A stretch of DNA of 64,000 bases from Citrifermentans bremense (lineage in GTDB: Bacteria; Desulfobacterota; Desulfuromonadia; Geobacterales; Geobacteraceae): contig NZ_AP023213.1 in assembly GCF_014218275.1 (NCBI RefSeq), forward strand, positions 3,889,501 to 3,953,500, given 5' to 3'. The notes beneath the pieces are model-generated. The model did no database searches and was not told where the DNA came from. It worked only from the letters and a program-made list of their open reading frames with translations. A program made the position numbers and the translations under genes. Of the stretch, positions 52,693-61,958 are shown piece after piece (the first letter of the stretch is position 1; every line of letters begins with the position of its first letter).

Positions 52693-54615
52693 TTACTTCT
52701 TGTCGTCCTTCACTTCCTCGAAGTCGGCGTCGACGACCTTCTCTCCCTTGGCCGCGCCGCCTGCCTCCTGCTCGGCGTGCGGCTGCTCGCCGCCTTCGGC
52801 GCCTGCCGCCTGGGTCTTCGCGTAAACCGCCTCGGCCAGCTTGTGGGAAGCCTGCATCAGGGAGTCGCTCGCCTTCTTGATCTCGTCGGCGTCGCTTCCT
52901 TCCAGGGCCTTCTTGAGGGCGGCGACCCCTTCCTCGATCTTCTGCTTCTCGGAGGCGTCGATCTTGTCGCCGAACTCGGTCAGGGACTTCTCGGTCTGAT
53001 AGATCAGGTTGTCCCCCTGGTTCTTCGCCTCGATCAGCTCGCGCTTTTTCTTGTCGTCGGCCGCGTGCGCCTCGGCCTCGCGCACCATCTTCTCGACCTC
53101 CTCCTTGGAAAGGCCCGAGGAGGCGGTGATGCGGATGGACTGCTCCTTGCCGGTGCCGAGATCCTTGGCGGAGACGTGGACGATGCCGTTGGCGTCGATG
53201 TCGAAGGTCACCTCGATCTGCGGGACGCCGCGGGGAGCCGCCGGGATGCCGGAGAGCTCGAAGTTCCCCAGCGTCTTGTTGTCGGTCGCCATCTCGCGCT
53301 CGCCCTGCAGCACGTGGATGCTGACGGCGGGCTGGTTGTCGGCTGCGGTGGAGAACACCTGGCTCTTCCTGCAGGGGATGGTGGAGTTCTTGTCGATCAG
53401 CTTGGTCATCACGCCGCCCAGGGTCTCGATGCCGAGGGAAAGCGGGGTGACGTCGAGCAGGAGCACGTCCTTCACGTCGCCGCGCAGAACGCCACCCTGA
53501 ATGGCTGCACCGATGGCGACCACCTCGTCCGGGTTGACGCCGCGGTTGGGGACCTTGCCGAAGATGTCCTGCACCTTCTTCTGCACGATCGGCATGCGGG
53601 TCATGCCGCCGACGAGGATCACCTCGTCGATGTCGGAGGCAGAGAGACCTGCGTCTTTCAGCGCGGTGCGGCAGGGGCCTTCCAGCTTAGCGATCAGCTC
53701 GGCGCAGATGGACTCGAGCTTCGCGCGGGTGAGCTTCATGGTCAGGTGCTTCGGACCCGAGGCGTCGGCGGTGATAAACGGGAGGTTGATGTCGGTCTCA
53801 AGCGAGGTGGAGAGCTCGCACTTCGCCTTCTCGCCCGCCTCTTTCAGCCTCTGCAGGGCCATCTTGTCGCCCCTCAGGTCGATCCCCTGGTCCTTCTTGA
53901 ACTCGTCGGCTATGTAGTCGATGATCTTCTGGTCGAAGTCCTCGCCGCCCAGGAAGGTGTCGCCGTTGGTGGACTTGACCTCGAAGACCCCCTCGCCGAG
54001 CTCCAGGATGGAGACGTCGAAGGTGCCGCCGCCCAGGTCGAATACGGCGATCTTCTCGTCCTTCTTCTTGTCCAGGCCGTAGGCAAGCGCTGCCGCGGTC
54101 GGCTCGTTGATGATGCGGAGCACGTTCAAGCCGGCGATCTTACCGGCGTCCTTGGTCGCCTGGCGCTGGGAGTCGTCGAAGTACGCGGGGACGGTGATGA
54201 CGGCGTCGGTGACGGTCTCGCCCAGGTAGTCCTCGGCGGTCTTCTTCATCTTCTGCAGCACCATTGCAGAGATCTCGGGGGGAGAGTACTTCTGCCCCCG
54301 CACCTCGACCCAGGCGTCGGAGTTGTCGGCCTTCACGATCTTGAACGGGGAGATGGCGATGTCCTTCTTCACCGCGTCGGTGTCGAACTTGCGCCCGATC
54401 AGGCGCTTGATCGCGTAAAGGGTATTCTCCGGGTTGGTGACCGCCTGGCGCTTGGCCTGCTGCCCCACCAGACGCTCGCCGCTTTCGGCGAAGGCGATCA
54501 TGGAAGGAGTGGTGCGGCTACCTTCTGCGTTCGCTATGACAACCGGTTCCCCACCTTCCATCACTGCCACGCAGGAGTTGGTGGTCCCGAGGTCTATTCC
54601 GATTACTCTGCTCAT
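52693..54615 (-). CDS. dnaK: Chaperone DnaK (Hsp70)
   Basis: ATP-dependent folding chaperone of 640 residues. [20 protein letters not shown] opens the nucleotide-binding domain. [34 protein letters not shown] and the linker [17 protein letters not shown] are canonical. The Gly-rich tail ends FEEVKDDKK, close to the EEVKD terminus of bacterial DnaK. RBS AGGAGG precedes ATG 54615. It works with GrpE and DnaJ from the same strand. Confidence 0.98.
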   Translation of the reverse strand: MSRVIGIDLGTTNSCVAVMEGGEPVVIANAEGSRTTPSMIAFAESGERLVGQQAKRQAVTNPENTLYAIKRLIGRKFDTDAVKKDIAISPFKIVKADNSDAWVEVRGQKYSPPEISAMVLQKMKKTAEDYLGETVTDAVITVPAYFDDSQRQATKDAGKIAGLNVLRIINEPTAAALAYGLDKKKDEKIAVFDLGGGTFDVSILELGEGVFEVKSTNGDTFLGGEDFDQKIIDYIADEFKKDQGIDLRGDKMALQRLKEAGEKAKCELSTSLETDINLPFITADASGPKHLTMKLTRAKLESICAELIAKLEGPCRTALKDAGLSASDIDEVILVGGMTRMPIVQKKVQDIFGKVPNRGVNPDEVVAIGAAIQGGVLRGDVKDVLLLDVTPLSLGIETLGGVMTKLIDKNSTIPCRKSQVFSTAADNQPAVSIHVLQGEREMATDNKTLGNFELSGIPAAPRGVPQIEVTFDIDANGIVHVSAKDLGTGKEQSIRITASSGLSKEEVEKMVREAEAHAADDKKKRELIEAKNQGDNLIYQTEKSLTEFGDKIDASEKQKIEEGVAALKKALEGSDADEIKKASDSLMQASHKLAEAVYAKTQAAGAEGGEQPHAEQEAGGAAKGEKVVDADFEEVKDDKK

Positions 54616-54698
54616 GTGTATGCCTCCTAGTTTTTTAACTGTACCTGCAAGCTAGTCATCGCCCGTTGGAAAAACAAGGGGCGGGTGTAAAAAAAATC

Positions 54699-54777
54699 GG
54701 GGCTGGGGACTGGGGACTGGGGGCTGGCAAAACCTCTCGGTCTTCACTAGCCCCTAGTCCCTAGCACCTAGTCCCTG
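54699..54777. repeat. G-rich/C-rich paired repeat, copy 2
   Basis: The left part (54699-54728) has GGGGCTGGGGACTGGGGACTG units and the right part (54746-54777) has CTAGCCCCTAGTCCCTAGCACC units. They are complementary and separated by about 17 bases. Same family and design as 3473-3672. It fills most of the gap between grpE and dnaK and would form a hairpin in the dnaK leader or grpE 3' end. Confidence 0.7.
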
Positions 54778-54779
54778 CC

Positions 54780-55346
54780 TTAAGCCGCAGGCTTGACGGC
54801 AACGGTGACCATGGCCGGGCGGAGCAGGCGCTCGTTCAAGAGGTACCCCTTCTGGAACACGGCGACTACGGTGTTGGGCTCCTGGTCCGCGCTCGCCACC
54901 TGCCCCATGGCCTGGTGGAACTCGGGGTTGAAGGGGGTACCCTGCGGTGTCTCTACCGGGGTCACCCCGAACTTCTTCAGCGCGGAGAGGAGCATGGTGA
55001 GGGTGAGCTTCACCCCCTCGACGATGGCCGATTCCTCGTTGGCATGGTCGATGGCGCGCTCCAGGTTGTCCAGCGCCGGGAGGATCTCCACGATGAGTTC
55101 CTCTTTGCCGTACTTGAGGATCTCTTCCTTCTCCTTTTGCACCCGCTTCCTGTAGTTCTCCAGGTCGGCCCGCTCGCGCAGGTACTTGTCCCAGTTGGCT
55201 ACGGATTCAAGGCCCTTGGCGGCCAGCGCCTCTTCGAGTTCCTTGATGCGATCCGCATCCGAAAGCGGCTGCGTCACTTCCACTTTATCCTGCGGAGCGT
55301 CCGGCGTCTTATCGTGCTGGTGCGAATCGTGTTTTTTCTTGTCCAT
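54780..55346 (-). CDS. grpE: Nucleotide exchange factor GrpE
   Basis: Releases ADP from DnaK. The protein has 188 residues. An acidic, disordered start is followed by a long helix ([20 protein letters not shown], then [20 protein letters not shown]) and a C-terminal beta domain ([41 protein letters not shown]). Length and motifs are standard. It is 24 bases behind hrcA in one heat-shock transcript. Confidence 0.96.
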   Translation of the reverse strand: MDKKKHDSHQHDKTPDAPQDKVEVTQPLSDADRIKELEEALAAKGLESVANWDKYLRERADLENYRKRVQKEKEEILKYGKEELIVEILPALDNLERAIDHANEESAIVEGVKLTLTMLLSALKKFGVTPVETPQGTPFNPEFHQAMGQVASADQEPNTVVAVFQKGYLLNERLLRPAMVTVAVKPAA

Positions 55347-55370
55347 CCCTTTCTTATCTCCTTTATTCCG

Positions 55371-56402
55371 CTACTCCGCTTCGAGCAGACGGCTGATCAG
55401 CTTGGCTGTGTAATCGACGATCGGAATAACCCTGCCGTACCCCATCCTTGTGGGGCCGATCACCCCGAGGACGCCTACCGTGTCCTTCCCGGTCATGTAG
55501 GTGGAGGTTACCAGGCTCATCCCCTCCATCTTGAGGAGGTTCGACTCCGAGCCTATGAAGATCTGCACCCCCTCCGCCGACAGCGAGCGGTCCAAAAGGT
55601 CCAGGAGCATGCTCTTTTTCTCGAAGGTCCGGAAGATCTCCCGCATCTTGGCGGCATCGGCGAACTCGGGCTGTTCCAGGATGTTCGCCTGCCCTTCCAG
55701 GAAGATCTCGGCGCCGTCGGCCTGTATCGTCTGCTGTGAAAGGGCGAGCGCCCGTGCCATCATCAAGTCGTAACGCACCTTCTCGTTTTGCATCTCGCTC
55801 AACAACCGTTCGCGAACCTGGGCTATGGTGAGCCCCTGCAGCATCCCGTTCAGGTAGTTGGCCATCCGGACCAGGTCTTCCTGCGGGATCTCCTCGTCGG
55901 TCTCCAAAAGCCGGTTCTGCACCGTCCCGTTTTGCGAGACCAGTATGGCGAGCACCCTGCGGCTGGAGAGCTTCACGAATTCCATCTGGTGGAAGACGTT
56001 CGCCGACAGGTGGGGCGCCATCACCACCCCCATGTAGCTAGAGGTCGAGGACAAAAGGCGGCTCGTTTCCCTGAGCACCTCGGCCGGGTCCCTTCCCGCC
56101 ATCCGGCAGCGCCTGCGGATCTCCTCCCGGTTGTCGCGGGCGAGGTTCTTCACCTCGAGGATCGAGTTGACGTACAGGCGGTAGGCCTTGTCGGTCGGGA
56201 TGCGCCCGGCGGAGGTATGCGGGGAGGTCAAAAGCCCCATCTCCTCCAGGTCCGACATGACGTTTCTCACCGTAGCCGGGGAAAGAGCCAGCGCATGGCT
56301 GCGCGTGATGGTCCTGCTCCCCACCGGTTCGGCTGTTGCGATGTAATCCTCGATCACCGCCTCGAGGATCCTTTTGCCGCGCTCGGAAAGTTGTTCTTCC
56401 AT
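55371..56402 (-). CDS. hrcA: Heat-inducible transcription repressor HrcA
   Basis: Represses class I heat-shock genes by binding CIRCE. ATG 56402 with GAGG upstream gives MEEQLSERGKRILEAVIEDY and 343 residues; the frame extends nine codons but those lie in the CIRCE leader. The winged helix contains EPVGSRTITRSHALALSPAT and VRNVMSDLEEMGLLTSPHTS, then AGRIPTDKAYR. The end, GVLGVIGPTRMGYGRVIPIV, is the family C-terminus. First gene of hrcA-grpE-dnaK-dnaJ, autoregulated by the operator just upstream. Confidence 0.97.
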   Translation of the reverse strand: MEEQLSERGKRILEAVIEDYIATAEPVGSRTITRSHALALSPATVRNVMSDLEEMGLLTSPHTSAGRIPTDKAYRLYVNSILEVKNLARDNREEIRRRCRMAGRDPAEVLRETSRLLSSTSSYMGVVMAPHLSANVFHQMEFVKLSSRRVLAILVSQNGTVQNRLLETDEEIPQEDLVRMANYLNGMLQGLTIAQVRERLLSEMQNEKVRYDLMMARALALSQQTIQADGAEIFLEGQANILEQPEFADAAKMREIFRTFEKKSMLLDLLDRSLSAEGVQIFIGSESNLLKMEGMSLVTSTYMTGKDTVGVLGVIGPTRMGYGRVIPIVDYTAKLISRLLEAE

Positions 56403-56422
56403 GTCTCTTACCTCAAAAGCGA

Positions 56423-56449
56423 TTAGCACTCAAAAAGTTCGAGTGCTAA
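56423..56449. promoter_or_regulatory. CIRCE operator (HrcA binding site)
   Basis: A perfect match to consensus: TTAGCACTC-N9-GAGTGCTAA. It lies 21 bases upstream of the hrcA start and overlaps the predicted transcription start. Confidence 0.97.
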
Positions 56450-56457
56450 CGCGCTTC

Positions 56458-56486
56458 AAGTTAGCAACGCCCCTCTGCTTTGTCAA
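56458..56486 (-). promoter_or_regulatory. Sigma-70 promoter of the heat-shock operon
   Basis: On the minus strand a perfect TTGACA (56486-56481), 17 bases, then TAACTT (56463-56458). The CIRCE element directly follows, which is the usual arrangement for repression. Confidence 0.65.
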
Positions 56487-56512
56487 GGGGGCAGTGGGAA
56501 ATGAAGGGGAAT

Positions 56513-57658
56513 TTAGACGAAGCTGGAGAAGATGCCGTTGGCGAGGATGACGGCGCCAGGGGAGACGCGGATGAGGCTTCCCTCCCGGATGAGGGCGCCC
56601 CTTTTTTCCCATGCCGCGGCCTGCTCGAGGTAAGGCGCGAGGGCAGCTTCGCCGTAGCGCTGCAAAAGCGGCGCGAGGTCGAGCCCATCGAGCATCCTAA
56701 GCCCCAGGAAGAAGGACTCGGAGAGGGCGTCTTTGAGCGTCAGCTGCTCCGGCTCCTCATCCACGGGAAGACCTGCTTCGATTCCCCCGGCATACGCCGC
56801 GACGTCGCCGGGGTTCTTCCAGCGGCGCCCGAGCCCGTCGGGGTTCCAGAAGGAGTGCGCGCCGGCGCCAAAGCCTAAGTAGCTAAGCCTGTTCCAGTAG
56901 GCGGAGTTGTGGCGGGAATGGCGGCCGGGAAGCGCGTAGTTGGAGATCTCGTAGTGACGGTAGCCGGCCTTGGAGAGAACGGCAGTGGTCGCCTCGAACA
57001 TGGCCGCGGCCTCCTCTTCGGCGGGAAGCGGGAGCGCCCCCTCGTCGTGGAGCCGCTCGAAGGGGGTCCCCTCCTCGATGGAGAGCGCGTAGGCGGAGAC
57101 GTGCTCGGGCACAAGCGAGACGGCAAGCTCCAGCGCCTCGCGCCACTGGGAAAGCGACTGCCCCGGCAGGGAGTGCATCAGGTCGATGCTGATGTTGTCG
57201 AAGCCGGCGCGGCGCGCATCCTGGAAGGCTGAGAGCGCTTCAGCCGAGCTGTGCACGCGCCCCAGCCGTTTGAGCAGGCGGTCCTCGAAGGACTGGACCC
57301 CCAGCGACAGGCGGTTCACCCCCGCCGCCAGGTACCCGTCCAGGCGCTCCCGAGTGAGCGTACCCGGATTTGCCTCTAGCGTAACCTCCGCGTCCGGCTC
57401 CAGGGAAAACCTCTCCCGCGCCGATGCGACGACGAGCCCCACCAGTTCCGGCCCCATCAGGGACGGCGTGCCCCCCCCGAAGTACAGGGTCGGGGCGCTG
57501 ACCGGTTCGGGGAGTGCCGCCTGTCTTAGCTCCACCTCCTTCAGCAGCAGCTCCACGTACCCCCGGTGGTCGGAGCCTGTAGCGGGAGTCGAGTTGAAGT
57601 CGCAGTAGAGGCACTTTTTCAGGCAGAAGGGAAAATGTATATAAATGCCGGCACGCAT
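56513..57658 (-). CDS. hemW: HemW, radical SAM heme chaperone
   Basis: Often annotated as oxygen-independent coproporphyrinogen oxidase, but HemW-type proteins bind and deliver heme. The protein has 381 residues. The motif C12-X3-C16-X2-C19 in FCLKKCLYCDF is that of HemW; true HemN has an extra cysteine and a longer N-terminus. YFGGGTPSLM, EANPGTL, RLSLGVQSF, IDLMHSLPGQ and YEISNYALPGRHSRHNSAYW (with HNxxYW) confirm the family. The start is ATG 57658 with AAGGAG. It is just upstream of the heat-shock operon on the same strand. Confidence 0.93.
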   Translation of the reverse strand: MRAGIYIHFPFCLKKCLYCDFNSTPATGSDHRGYVELLLKEVELRQAALPEPVSAPTLYFGGGTPSLMGPELVGLVVASARERFSLEPDAEVTLEANPGTLTRERLDGYLAAGVNRLSLGVQSFEDRLLKRLGRVHSSAEALSAFQDARRAGFDNISIDLMHSLPGQSLSQWREALELAVSLVPEHVSAYALSIEEGTPFERLHDEGALPLPAEEEAAAMFEATTAVLSKAGYRHYEISNYALPGRHSRHNSAYWNRLSYLGFGAGAHSFWNPDGLGRRWKNPGDVAAYAGGIEAGLPVDEEPEQLTLKDALSESFFLGLRMLDGLDLAPLLQRYGEAALAPYLEQAAAWEKRGALIREGSLIRVSPGAVILANGIFSSFV

Positions 57659-57851
57659 CGGGGGCTCCTTTTGGTTCTAGGTCAACATCTAGCAGATCGC
57701 CACCCTTTTTGTCACGCAAAACAGGCGCCAACTGCAGGAACTTGCTTGAAATCCGCTTGGAGTCGGATTAAACTCCGGAATTCGCTGGCGCGGGTTCCGC
57801 TGTCCGGAGGACGACGGTGTCAGTTCAATTCTTTTCTCGATGGGGGGGAAC

Positions 57852-58631
57852 ATGCAAAAAACCATCAAGGCGGCAGCGGTCCAGTTCAACATAGAGCTCG
57901 GCGACGTGGACTCAAACGTGGCCTATGCCGAAAACGCACTGCGCCGGCTGGCCGCCCAGGGGGTCGAGCTGGCCGTATTGCCCGAGATGTGGAGCTGCGG
58001 CTTCGCCTACCGGGAGCTGAACCAGCTGGCCACGCGCACCCCTGCGATCGTGGAGCGACTCGAGGCCCTTTCTGCAGAGCTCTCGATGACCATCGTCGGG
58101 AGCCTCCCCGAGCCTCACGGGGAGAAGGTCTTCAACACCGCCTACGTCGTCGACCGCGGGAAGGTCGCGGGGAGCTACCGCAAGATGCACCTCTTCTCGC
58201 TGATGGGGGAGGACCGCCACCTGGACCGCGGGGATTCGGCCCTCGTCGCCCAGACCAGCGTGGGAAGGATCGGCGTCATGATCTGCTACGACCTCCGCTT
58301 CCCGGAGCTGGCGCGCAGGCTTGCTCTCGACGGCGCCGACGTAATCGTGGTCCCCGGGGAATGGCCCAAGCCGCGCGAGGAACACTGGCGCGGCCTCTTG
58401 AAGGGGCGCGCCATCGAGAACCAGCTCTTCGTGATCGCGGCCAACGCCTGCGGCGTCATCGGCAAGCTCGACTTCTTCGGCTCCAGCATGATCCTCGGGC
58501 CGAAGGGAGAACTGCTCGCGGAGGCGGGGTACGAGAACGCGGAGCCGACCGCTCTCCTTGACCCCGCAGAGATGGAAAAGTGGCGCCAGAGCATCACCTG
58601 CTTCAAGGACCGGCGCCCCGAGTGCTATTGA
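57852..58631 (+). CDS. Nitrilase-superfamily omega-amidase-like hydrolase
   Basis: Hydrolyses a C-N bond of an amide. ATG 57852 (poly-G ribosome-binding site) gives 259 residues; an ATG four codons upstream is possible. The Glu-Lys-Cys triad is E45 (LPEMW), K111 (YRKMHLF) and C145 (MICYDLRFPE). The sequence closely follows the NIT2/YafV-like group, whose substrates are alpha-ketoglutaramate or related omega-amides. It stands alone, divergent from hemW and ahead of the tol genes. Confidence 0.88.
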   Translation: MQKTIKAAAVQFNIELGDVDSNVAYAENALRRLAAQGVELAVLPEMWSCGFAYRELNQLATRTPAIVERLEALSAELSMTIVGSLPEPHGEKVFNTAYVVDRGKVAGSYRKMHLFSLMGEDRHLDRGDSALVAQTSVGRIGVMICYDLRFPELARRLALDGADVIVVPGEWPKPREEHWRGLLKGRAIENQLFVIAANACGVIGKLDFFGSSMILGPKGELLAEAGYENAEPTALLDPAEMEKWRQSITCFKDRRPECY

Positions 58632-58689
58632 ATGCTAAATCCCGGGCTTGGGGCCCGCTTCCCCGACCCGGCGCGCGGTTTCTTTACTG

Positions 58690-58718
58690 TTGACTTAGTT
58701 TTGCGTAAAGCATATTTT
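58690..58718 (+). promoter_or_regulatory. Sigma-70 promoter of the tol operon
   Basis: TTGACT (58690-58695), 17 bases, TATTTT (58713-58718). A start near 58725 leaves a 29-base leader with GGAGGT before tolQ. Confidence 0.65.
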
Positions 58719-58753
58719 TCCTGTCTGATCACATCTAACCGGAGGTACCTTCC

Positions 58754-59428
58754 GTGGGCATGTTTGCTTCGACCGGCCTGGTCGTAAAACTGGTTCTTTT
58801 CCTCTTGCTCTATTTCTCCGTCGTTTCCTGGGGCATCATCTTCTACAAGCTGCTGCAGGTCTCGCGCGCCAACGGCGCCTCAGAGCGCTTCCTCGAGTTC
58901 TTCTGGAAGGCAAAGCGCTTCGACGCCATCAGCGGCCAGCTGGACCGCTTCACGAATTCGCCGCTCACGGTGCTTTTCCAGGAAGGGTACGGGGAGCTTA
59001 AGAAGCTCCAGGAGAAGGTGGAGGAGAAGGCGGATCCCAACAGCATCAGCACCGACCTGGGGGGGATCGACAACATCGCCCGCGCCCTGCGCCGCGCCAC
59101 CACCTCGGAGATCACCCGCCTGGAGAAGTACCTGACCTTCCTCGCCACGACCGGCGCCACCGCCCCCTTCATCGGCCTCTTCGGCACCGTCTGGGGGATC
59201 ATGACCGCGTTCGAGAAGATAGGCCAGACCGGCTCGGCCTCGCTCGCCGTCGTCGCCCCGGGGATCGCGGAGGCGCTCATCGCCACCGCCATCGGCCTGG
59301 TGGCCGCGATTCCCGCCGTCATGGGGTACAACCACTTCCAGCACAAGATCAAGGTGCTCATCTCGGAGATGGACAGCTTCTCCACCGAGTTCCTCAACAT
59401 CGTGCAGCGCAACTTCGCGGGGAGATAA
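58754..59428 (+). CDS. tolQ: TolQ proton channel subunit
   Basis: Inner-membrane MotA/ExbB-type subunit that, with TolR, uses the proton gradient to drive TolA and envelope constriction. The GTG start at 58754 is seven bases behind GGAGGT and is preferred over ATG 58760. In 224 residues there are membrane segments near 9-27, 137-160 and 170-192. The conserved region TGATAPFIGLFGTVWGIM and the last segment GIAEALIATAIGLVAAIPAV are typical of the family. First gene of tolQRAB. Confidence 0.95.
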   Translation: MGMFASTGLVVKLVLFLLLYFSVVSWGIIFYKLLQVSRANGASERFLEFFWKAKRFDAISGQLDRFTNSPLTVLFQEGYGELKKLQEKVEEKADPNSISTDLGGIDNIARALRRATTSEITRLEKYLTFLATTGATAPFIGLFGTVWGIMTAFEKIGQTGSASLAVVAPGIAEALIATAIGLVAAIPAVMGYNHFQHKIKVLISEMDSFSTEFLNIVQRNFAGR

Positions 59429-59431
59429 GCC

Positions 59432-59851
59432 ATGGAGTTCGGCAACAGGGACAACGGCAACCGCGGCACAATGTCGCAGATCAACGTGACGCCGTTGGTC
59501 GACGTCATGCTGGTGCTCTTGATCATCTTCATGGTCACCGCACCGATGATGCAGCAGGGGGTCCAGGTGAACCTCCCCAAGGCGGACACGAAGGCGCTTG
59601 CGCCCAAGGAGGACACGCTGGTGGTCTCTTTGGAGCAGTCGGGCAGGACCTTCATCAATTCCTCGGAGATCTCCCAGGACCAGCTCAAAGAGAAGCTCAC
59701 CTCGATGCTGGCCGGCAGGGAGAAGCGCGAGGTCTTCCTCAAGGCTGACCAGTCGGTACCCTATGGCGAGGTCGTCAAGGTGATGGCCCAGATCAAGGGG
59801 GCGGGAGTCGAGCGGCTGGGCATGGTAACGGAGTCCCCGCAGCGGCGATGA
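59432..59851 (+). CDS. tolR: TolR (ExbD family) proton channel subunit
   Basis: The protein has 139 residues. One membrane segment (about 24-41, MLVLLIIFMVTAPMM) carries the essential aspartate in TPLVDVMLVLL. A periplasmic domain follows (VFLKADQSVPYGEVVKVMAQ). It begins three bases behind tolQ and overlaps tolA by four bases. Confidence 0.95.
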   Translation: MEFGNRDNGNRGTMSQINVTPLVDVMLVLLIIFMVTAPMMQQGVQVNLPKADTKALAPKEDTLVVSLEQSGRTFINSSEISQDQLKEKLTSMLAGREKREVFLKADQSVPYGEVVKVMAQIKGAGVERLGMVTESPQRR

Positions 59852-60618
59852 GAAAGCAGCCGACACGTCGATACCCGGGGCCGGAGGGGATGTTCGCCCT
59901 CTCCTTCGTCTGCCACCTGGTCGTGTTCCTGATCATAGCAAAGTGGCAGTTCTACCCGGAGTTCCATCCGGACGAAACCCCCGTCACCTACGTGGACATG
60001 GTCACCCTCCCCGTCGCCTCGCCGCAGGCCGGCACGCCGGCAGCCGAGGCCGAAAAGGAGGCGGTCCCTCCCCCGCCCGCCACACCTGCCGCGCCGGCCA
60101 TGGTGCAGCCGGCCGCGCCCGTCAAACCGGCCAAGCCGGCAGCCAAAGCACCTGCACCCTCCCCCACGGCCAAGAACAATCCTGCGAGCACCGCGGCCCA
60201 GGAGCAGGCCTTCAACGAACGACTGGCGAAACTGGAGCGCGTCGCCCAGGAGAAACGGCAGTCCGAGGTCCTGGAAAGGCTTCGGAAAAGGGGGAGCCAG
60301 CCAACGGGGATGCCAGGTGGGAAGGGGAGCGAGGCGGGAAGCGACTACCCCTCCTACCTCCAGTCCCGCCTGAAAGACGCACTCAAGGAAGTCATGGTAT
60401 CGCAGAGCAAGTCGCCGCAGGTGATCGCAACCATCACCGTTTCGGGCGACGGCAGGATCGCCGATTACCATGTGGAAAAGGGTTCAGGTGACCCGCTTTT
60501 TGACGACGCGGTCCACCGGGCCGTGACGCTCGCCGGCAAGTCTCTGGTTCCACCGCCCGGCGGCGCTACCTTCAAGCGCTTGTTCCGCTTCAGACCGGAA
60601 GGGGTCGGTATAAGATGA
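59848..60618 (+). CDS. tolA: TolA/TonB-like periplasm-spanning protein
   Basis: The protein has 256 residues. One membrane anchor (about 19-31), a long Ala/Pro/Lys-rich linker (about 55-105), a charged helix (about 114-155), and a C-terminal TolA/TonB-type domain (SPQVIATITVSGDGRIADYH, DDAVHRAVTLAG) make up the protein. In the Tol system it links the TolQR motor to TolB/Pal at the outer membrane. The name is by position and plan; sequence in this group is poorly conserved. Overlaps tolR and tolB by four bases each. Confidence 0.85.
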   Translation: MRKQPTRRYPGPEGMFALSFVCHLVVFLIIAKWQFYPEFHPDETPVTYVDMVTLPVASPQAGTPAAEAEKEAVPPPPATPAAPAMVQPAAPVKPAKPAAKAPAPSPTAKNNPASTAAQEQAFNERLAKLERVAQEKRQSEVLERLRKRGSQPTGMPGGKGSEAGSDYPSYLQSRLKDALKEVMVSQSKSPQVIATITVSGDGRIADYHVEKGSGDPLFDDAVHRAVTLAGKSLVPPPGGATFKRLFRFRPEGVGIR

Positions 60619-61838
60619 GAATAATCATACTGTTGGCCTTGCTGCTCCTGGCGCCTCAAATGGCACAGGCGGCAGAGGGATACATAGACGTAACGGCCCC
60701 GGTGAGCCGCAAGCTGAAACTTTATCCTGCGCCCACCACCGGCCTCGTCGGACAGGTGACCCCGGAGGTGTCCAGGGAGCTCTCCGAGCTGTTCGGGATG
60801 GACCTGGGGCTCGCCGGCCCGTTCGAAATCTCCGGCAACGGCGCCGACGCCGACCTGATCCTGAAAAGCTCCTACAGCACGCAGGGGGGTAACATCACCC
60901 TGGAGTGCCGGCTGGTGGACCGGGTGCTGAACCGCGAGGTGACCGCCAAGCGCTACAGCGGCTCAGCAAAGGAGCTGCGCCGCATGGGGCATGCCTTCTC
61001 CGACGAGGTGCTGCGCGCCTTGACCGGTGAGAAAGGTCCCTTCACCGGCAAGATCGCCTACGTGACCAAGATCTCCGGCAACAAGGAGATCTTCGTCATG
61101 GACTACGACGGGCACAACCCGCAGCGGCTCACCAACAACGGCTCCATCAACCTCAAGCCCGACTTCGCCCCCTCCGGCAAGGAGATCATCTACACCTCCT
61201 ACAAGAAGGGGAACCCGGACCTGTACCGCCGCGAACTCTTCACCGGTCTCGAAGCGCGCATCTCCTCCAGGAGCGGCCTGAACGCCATGGGTGCCTACTC
61301 CCCCGACGGCAGCAGGATCGCCATGGTGATGAGTAAGGACGGCAACTCCGAGATCTACCTGGTCTCGCGGGAAGGAAAGGAACTGGCGCGGCTCACCAAC
61401 AACCACGCCATCGACGTTTCCCCGGCCTGGTCGCCCGACGGCTCCCGCATCGTCTTCGTTTCCGACCGCCTCGGCAAGCCCCAGATCTTCGTTATGGACG
61501 CCGATGGCGGCAACCAGCGCCGGCTCACCACCAACGGCGGCTACAACGTCACGCCGCGCTGGTCACCCAAGGGGGACCGGATCGTCTACGCGCGCCAGGA
61601 AGGAGGCGGGTTCCAGATTCACGCCATCAACACCGACGGCACCCAGGACACCCAGCTCACCAGCGCCGGGAGCAACGAGCACCCCCGCTTCTCCCCGGAC
61701 GGCCGCTTCGTCGTCTTCAGCTCCACCCGCGACGGCGCCGAGGCGATCTACCTGATGCGCGTCGACGGGAGCAGCCAGACCAGGATCTCGCCCAACAAGG
61801 CCCAGAATTCCAGTCCCACCTGGTCGGTAAATTGGTAA
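60615..61838 (+). CDS. tolB: TolB periplasmic beta-propeller
   Basis: The protein has 407 residues. The signal peptide ends QMAQA. The N-terminal alpha/beta domain (to about residue 130) precedes a six-blade propeller with repeated motifs: IFVMDYDGHNPQRLTNNGS, IYLVSREGKELARLTN, PAWSPDGSRIVFVSDRLG, IFVMDADGGNQRRLTTNGG, RFSPDGRFVVFSSTRDG. TolB binds Pal and signals to TolA during division. Confidence 0.96.
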   Translation: MRIIILLALLLLAPQMAQAAEGYIDVTAPVSRKLKLYPAPTTGLVGQVTPEVSRELSELFGMDLGLAGPFEISGNGADADLILKSSYSTQGGNITLECRLVDRVLNREVTAKRYSGSAKELRRMGHAFSDEVLRALTGEKGPFTGKIAYVTKISGNKEIFVMDYDGHNPQRLTNNGSINLKPDFAPSGKEIIYTSYKKGNPDLYRRELFTGLEARISSRSGLNAMGAYSPDGSRIAMVMSKDGNSEIYLVSREGKELARLTNNHAIDVSPAWSPDGSRIVFVSDRLGKPQIFVMDADGGNQRRLTTNGGYNVTPRWSPKGDRIVYARQEGGGFQIHAINTDGTQDTQLTSAGSNEHPRFSPDGRFVVFSSTRDGAEAIYLMRVDGSSQTRISPNKAQNSSPTWSVNW

Positions 61839-61858
61839 AGCTATCGGCATTTGAATCG

Positions 61859-61887
61859 TTGATTAACTTGTAAAAGGTGGGTATACT
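61859..61887 (+). promoter_or_regulatory. Sigma-70 promoter for pal
   Basis: TTGATT (61859-61864), exactly 17 bases, TATACT (61882-61887). It lies in the 120-base gap behind tolB and could give pal extra transcription. Confidence 0.65.
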
Positions 61888-61958
61888 TCCATTCGTTTTT
61901 TAAAGACGGCACGCTCATGAGGCGCTGCACGTATTCTATCGATAAAAGGAGTGGGATA

